Of a stretch of DNA of 10,099 nt, positions 5,158 to 10,099 are shown in pieces. The translations under genes and the position numbers were made by a program. Source of the DNA: an uncultured Methylophaga sp. (lineage in GTDB: Bacteria > Pseudomonadota > Gammaproteobacteria > Nitrosococcales > Methylophagaceae); assembly GCA_946885755.1 (NCBI GenBank), contig CAMPHB010000028.1:1-10099 (forward strand). The letters run 5' to 3'. The stretch's first letter is position 1. Each line of letters opens with the position of its first letter. The notes beneath the pieces were generated by a model, which saw nothing but the letters and a program-made list of their open reading frames with translations, was not told the DNA's origin and made no database searches.

Positions 5158-6369
5158 ATGGCTTGGAATGAACCCGGTAACGGTGACAAAGATCCATGGG
5201 GCAAGCGTGGTAATGATGGCCCGCCGGATCTCGATGAAGTTGTCCGGAATCTACAGCGTAAACTTGGTGGCCTGTTTGGCGGTAATCGGGGTGGTCAGCA
5301 ACCGGAAAATAATCAAAGCAGTGGCGGCGGATCATTAGGCTTAGGCCTTATCGCGGCGATTATTTTTATTGTCTGGTTGTTGTCAGGTATTTACATTGTT
5401 GAACCAGCTGAACGGGGCGTAGTGTTACGTTTCGGACAGTATCAGACAACAACTATGCCTGGTCCGCATTGGCATTTTCCATATCCGATTGATCGGGTTG
5501 AAGTGGTGAATGTTGAGAATATCCGCACCGTTGAAATCGGCTATCGCAGTGCCGGTTCGCGCCCGGAAAGCAGCATTTTGTCCGAATCGCTGATGCTGAC
5601 CAATGATGAAAATATTGTTGATCTGAAAATTGCCGGTCAGTACCGGGTTAAAGATGCCGCACAGTACTTGTTTAATGTCCGCTCGGCTGACACCATTTTA
5701 CGACAAATGATGGAAAGTGCTGTACGTGAAGTCGTTGGCCAGTCGAATATGGATTTTGTGTTGACTGAAGGGCGTAGCGAAGTGGCTACGCGTACCGAGC
5801 AAATTCTCCAGCAAATGCTGGATGATCATGGCACAGGGCTCAGTGTAACCAGCATCAGCATGCAAGATGTACAGCCGCCGGAGCAGGTACAAGACGCGTT
5901 TGCTGATGTGGTTAAAGCCCGTGAGGATGAAGTGCGTCAGAAAAATGAAGCTGAAGCCTACGCTAACGACATTATCCCTCGTGCCCGCGGTCAGGCTTTC
6001 CGGATTATTCAGGAAGCTGAAGCCTACAAAAGTCAGATTGTGGCCAGAGCCAATGGTGAAACCAGTCGTTTCCTGCAAGTTATGACGGAATACAATAAAG
6101 CACCGTTTATTACCGAAGAGCGTCTGTATTTGGATGCGATGGAATCAGTTTATTCCCGAAGCGATAAAGTAATGGTGGATATTGATAGCAACGGCAGCAA
6201 TGTATTGTATTTGCCGCTGGATCGAATGGGTAACCGTAGTGGTTCGTCTTCTGCTAATCCAACCCGTATTGATATGGACTCACTCAATTATCCCGCTGGC
6301 AACAGCAGCAGTTCAGGTAGCACCAGCAGTGATGCTGCCAACGATGCACGTAGCCGGGGAGGACGTTAA
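5158..6369 (+). CDS. hflK: FtsH protease modulator HflK
   Basis: An inner-membrane SPFH/band-7 protein that assembles with HflC into a cage around the AAA protease FtsH and modulates its access to substrates. The start is ATG 5158, giving MAWNEPGN as in E. coli HflK (MAWNQPGN), with GGAG six bases upstream. The 403 residues comprise a Gly-rich cytoplasmic tail with DPWG and GPPDLDE (1-58), one membrane segment (about 60-80), then the periplasmic band-7 domain (EPAERGVVLRFGQY…, about 80-260), the charged coiled-coil region rich in EAEAY and RARGQ (about 255-310) and a low-complexity Ser/Gly/Asn C-terminus. Between VENIRTVEIGY and LMLTNDENIVD it carries about 15 residues more than E. coli. hflC begins two bases after the stop, with its GGGGAGG ribosome site inside the hflK end. 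Confidence 0.96.
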   Translation: MAWNEPGNGDKDPWGKRGNDGPPDLDEVVRNLQRKLGGLFGGNRGGQQPENNQSSGGGSLGLGLIAAIIFIVWLLSGIYIVEPAERGVVLRFGQYQTTTMPGPHWHFPYPIDRVEVVNVENIRTVEIGYRSAGSRPESSILSESLMLTNDENIVDLKIAGQYRVKDAAQYLFNVRSADTILRQMMESAVREVVGQSNMDFVLTEGRSEVATRTEQILQQMLDDHGTGLSVTSISMQDVQPPEQVQDAFADVVKAREDEVRQKNEAEAYANDIIPRARGQAFRIIQEAEAYKSQIVARANGETSRFLQVMTEYNKAPFITEERLYLDAMESVYSRSDKVMVDIDSNGSNVLYLPLDRMGNRSGSSSANPTRIDMDSLNYPAGNSSSSGSTSSDAANDARSRGGR

Positions 6370-6371
6370 TC

Positions 6372-7244
6372 ATGCAATCACGTTTTAACCTGTTTATTTT
6401 TATTGCTGTGTTGGTGGTGATTACCGTCAGTGCTTCGGTATTTTTTGTTGATGAACGGCAAAAAGTCATCTTACTGAAACTGGGTCAGATCGAGCATGCT
6501 GATTTTGAACCGGGTTTACATTTCAAAATTCCGTTTGTGAATCAGGTGCGTCGTTTTGACGGCCGGATTCTCAGTCTGGACGCAACGCCTGCCCGTTATC
6601 TGACCGGCGAAAAGAAAAACGTCATCGTTGACTCTTTTATTTTGTGGCGTATTTCTGATGTAGCCCAGTATTTCCGTTCAATGGGCGGTGATGAAGAAAA
6701 CGCTAAACTGCGTTTATCGCAAATCATTAAAGATGGTTTACGGGCTGAGTTTGGCCGCCGTAGTATTCAAGAGGTTGTGTCTGGTGACCGTGATGACATG
6801 GTCGCTGGATTGATGAAAGAAGCCAATAAAACCGCCGAAGGTTTTGGTATTGAAATTGTTAATGTTCGTATCAAACGTATTGATCTGCCGCAAGAAGTCA
6901 GTGCGTCGGTGTTTGCCCGGATGCAAGCAGAACGGGAGCGGGTTGCCAAAGATCTGCGTTCACGAGGTGCTGAGGAAGCTGAAAAAATCCGTTCCAATGC
7001 GGATCGTCAGCGCACAGTTATTCTTGCTGAGGCCCGTCGTCAGGCAGAAAGTCTGCGAGGTGAGGGTGATGCGACGGCAACAGATATCTATGCTGATGCT
7101 TATGGCCAGAATGAGGACTTTTATTCGCTGTATCGTCGTCTGAATGCGTATCAGAATATCTTCCAGGGTGATGACTTGCTGGTAATTGAGCCTAAAGGGG
7201 ATTTTTTCAATCGTTTTGGTGACACCGAAACGTCAGCACAGTGA
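6372..7244 (+). CDS. hflC: FtsH protease modulator HflC
   Basis: The partner of HflK in the SPFH/band-7 cage around FtsH. The 290-residue product starts with a short N-terminus and a membrane segment (about 6-24), followed by FVDERQKVILLKLGQI, the band-7 domain through SFILWRISDVAQYF, and the helical region with RIDLPQEVSASVFARMQAERERVAKDLRSRG (shown in the frame around residues 172-200), EEAEKIRSNADRQ and LAEARRQAESLRGEGDA, typical of HflC. Conserved GQNEDFYSLYRRLNAY follows near the C-terminus. The last four bases of the gene overlap the start of the next one (GTGA), so translation is probably coupled. Confidence 0.96.
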   Translation: MQSRFNLFIFIAVLVVITVSASVFFVDERQKVILLKLGQIEHADFEPGLHFKIPFVNQVRRFDGRILSLDATPARYLTGEKKNVIVDSFILWRISDVAQYFRSMGGDEENAKLRLSQIIKDGLRAEFGRRSIQEVVSGDRDDMVAGLMKEANKTAEGFGIEIVNVRIKRIDLPQEVSASVFARMQAERERVAKDLRSRGAEEAEKIRSNADRQRTVILAEARRQAESLRGEGDATATDIYADAYGQNEDFYSLYRRLNAYQNIFQGDDLLVIEPKGDFFNRFGDTETSAQ

Positions 7245-7438
7245 GTGACACGCTGATTCACAGCCTGTGGCTGGCAACTGCATTGATGCTGATTATTGAA
7301 GGCGTCATGCCGTTTTTGAATCCGTCAGCTTTTCGCCGGGCCTTATTGCAAATCAGCACCATGCAAGATTCGCAGCTGCGTTGGATAGGGCTTGGCAGCA
7401 TGCTGATTGGTCTGGCTATTTTATATTGGGTAAATTGA
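7241..7438 (+). CDS. DUF2065 (YjeT-like) small membrane protein
   Basis: A 65-residue protein with two predicted membrane segments (about 6-26 and 47-63) joined by a short, partly charged loop (PSAFRRALLQISTMQDSQLRW). Length, the IEG..PFLNP motif and position match the DUF2065 family, whose E. coli member YjeT sits in the same place after hflC. Its function is unknown. The start is GTG 7241, overlapping the hflC stop in GTGA; there is no clear ribosome site, which fits translational coupling. A link to HflKC/FtsH is suggested only by the conserved neighbourhood. hisZ starts four bases after the stop. Confidence 0.85.
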   Translation: MSDTLIHSLWLATALMLIIEGVMPFLNPSAFRRALLQISTMQDSQLRWIGLGSMLIGLAILYWVN

Positions 7439-7442
7439 CGCT

Positions 7443-9918
<2,476 letters not shown>

Positions 9919-9921
9919 ATA

Positions 9922-9948
9922 AATGCCCGCTAAAGCGGGCATTTTTTA
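9922..9948 (+). terminator. Bidirectional terminator after purA
   Basis: AATGCCCGC (9922-9930) pairs with GCGGGCATT (9935-9943) around TAAA, followed by a T run to 9947. The left flank is AT-rich, with A runs that become T runs on the minus strand, so the same hairpin can end the convergent gene to the right, whose stop codon lies in the T run. Confidence 0.93.
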
Positions 9949-10099
9949 TTTGCGATCCGGTGACACTGCCGCGTAAATGGCCGAGTAATCGGTATTTTCA
10001 AGGCCCATTGCCAGTGTCTTATCGAGCAGTTTCATTACGCCCTGCAAACCGCTGGCATCCAGTCTGAGCTGCTCAGCAACCTCCAGAAACAACCGACTG
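9946..10099 (-). CDS. C-terminal end of a probable NAD(P)-dependent oxidoreductase (HIBADH-like)
   Basis: Fifty residues and a stop (TTA on the plus strand, 9946-9948) are visible; the gene continues beyond the right edge. The tail reads LFLEVAEQLRLDASGLQGVMK, then a segment ending KTLAMGLENTDYSAIYAAVSPDRK. Helix, then 'A..MG..n.DYSAI' before the end, is how beta-hydroxyacid dehydrogenases of the 3-hydroxyisobutyrate dehydrogenase type finish. The cofactor domain is outside the window, so substrate and exact family are unproven. The gene converges with purA and shares its terminator. Confidence 0.5.
   Translation of the reverse strand, partial: SRLFLEVAEQLRLDASGLQGVMKLLDKTLAMGLENTDYSAIYAAVSPDRK

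Noticed and set aside
4865..5335. 156-residue minus-strand open frame across the hflX end and hflK start
   Set aside because: It is antisense to two well-conserved genes and to the promoter gap, with no family resemblance.

Overview
The window looks like chromosomal DNA of a gammaproteobacterium. The gene order hfq - hflX - hflK - hflC - small DUF2065 membrane protein - hisZ - purA is the one seen in non-enteric gammaproteobacteria. The proteins align by eye, almost without gaps, with their E. coli relatives, and hisZ (absent from E. coli) points away from the enterics. A methanotroph-like lineage (Methylococcales) is my guess from moderate GC and the style of the intergenic repeats; I could not test it.

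Layout. Positions 1-97 hold the 3' end of a 5S rRNA gene and its terminator, so an rRNA operon ends here. Positions 98-587 have no credible gene. They carry two copies of a ~66-bp repeat, a run of small hairpins, several of which expose GGA in the loop, and a second copy of the 5S 3' tail. A Slp-type outer-membrane lipoprotein gene follows on the minus strand (588-1145), divergent from the rest. Positions 1146-1391 are the shared slp/rho upstream region. From 1392 to 9918 eight genes run on the plus strand: rho, miaA, hfq, hflX, hflK, hflC, a DUF2065 gene, hisZ and purA (nine counting rho). A strong hairpin ends the run at 9922-9948. A convergent minus-strand gene, probably a 3-hydroxyisobutyrate-dehydrogenase-type oxidoreductase, enters from the right and is cut by the window edge.

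How the genes fit together. Rho (termination), MiaA (tRNA modification), Hfq (sRNA chaperone) and HflX (ribosome rescue GTPase) form an RNA and translation block. HflK and HflC form the membrane complex that modulates the FtsH protease. HisZ and PurA are the first-step regulator of histidine synthesis and the AMP branch of purine synthesis. Spacing is tight (gaps of 2-14 nt and overlaps of 4 and 8 nt) except 72 nt before hfq and 87 nt before hflK. The latter gap carries a good sigma-70-like promoter.

Most of the window is ordinary housekeeping sequence. The parts worth a second look are the repeat and hairpin region after the 5S gene, which resembles a CsrA/RsmA-binding RNA or a dispersed repeat family; the miaA start, which seems to be a non-canonical ATT; the placement of rho directly in front of miaA; and the Hfq rim motif RREN.
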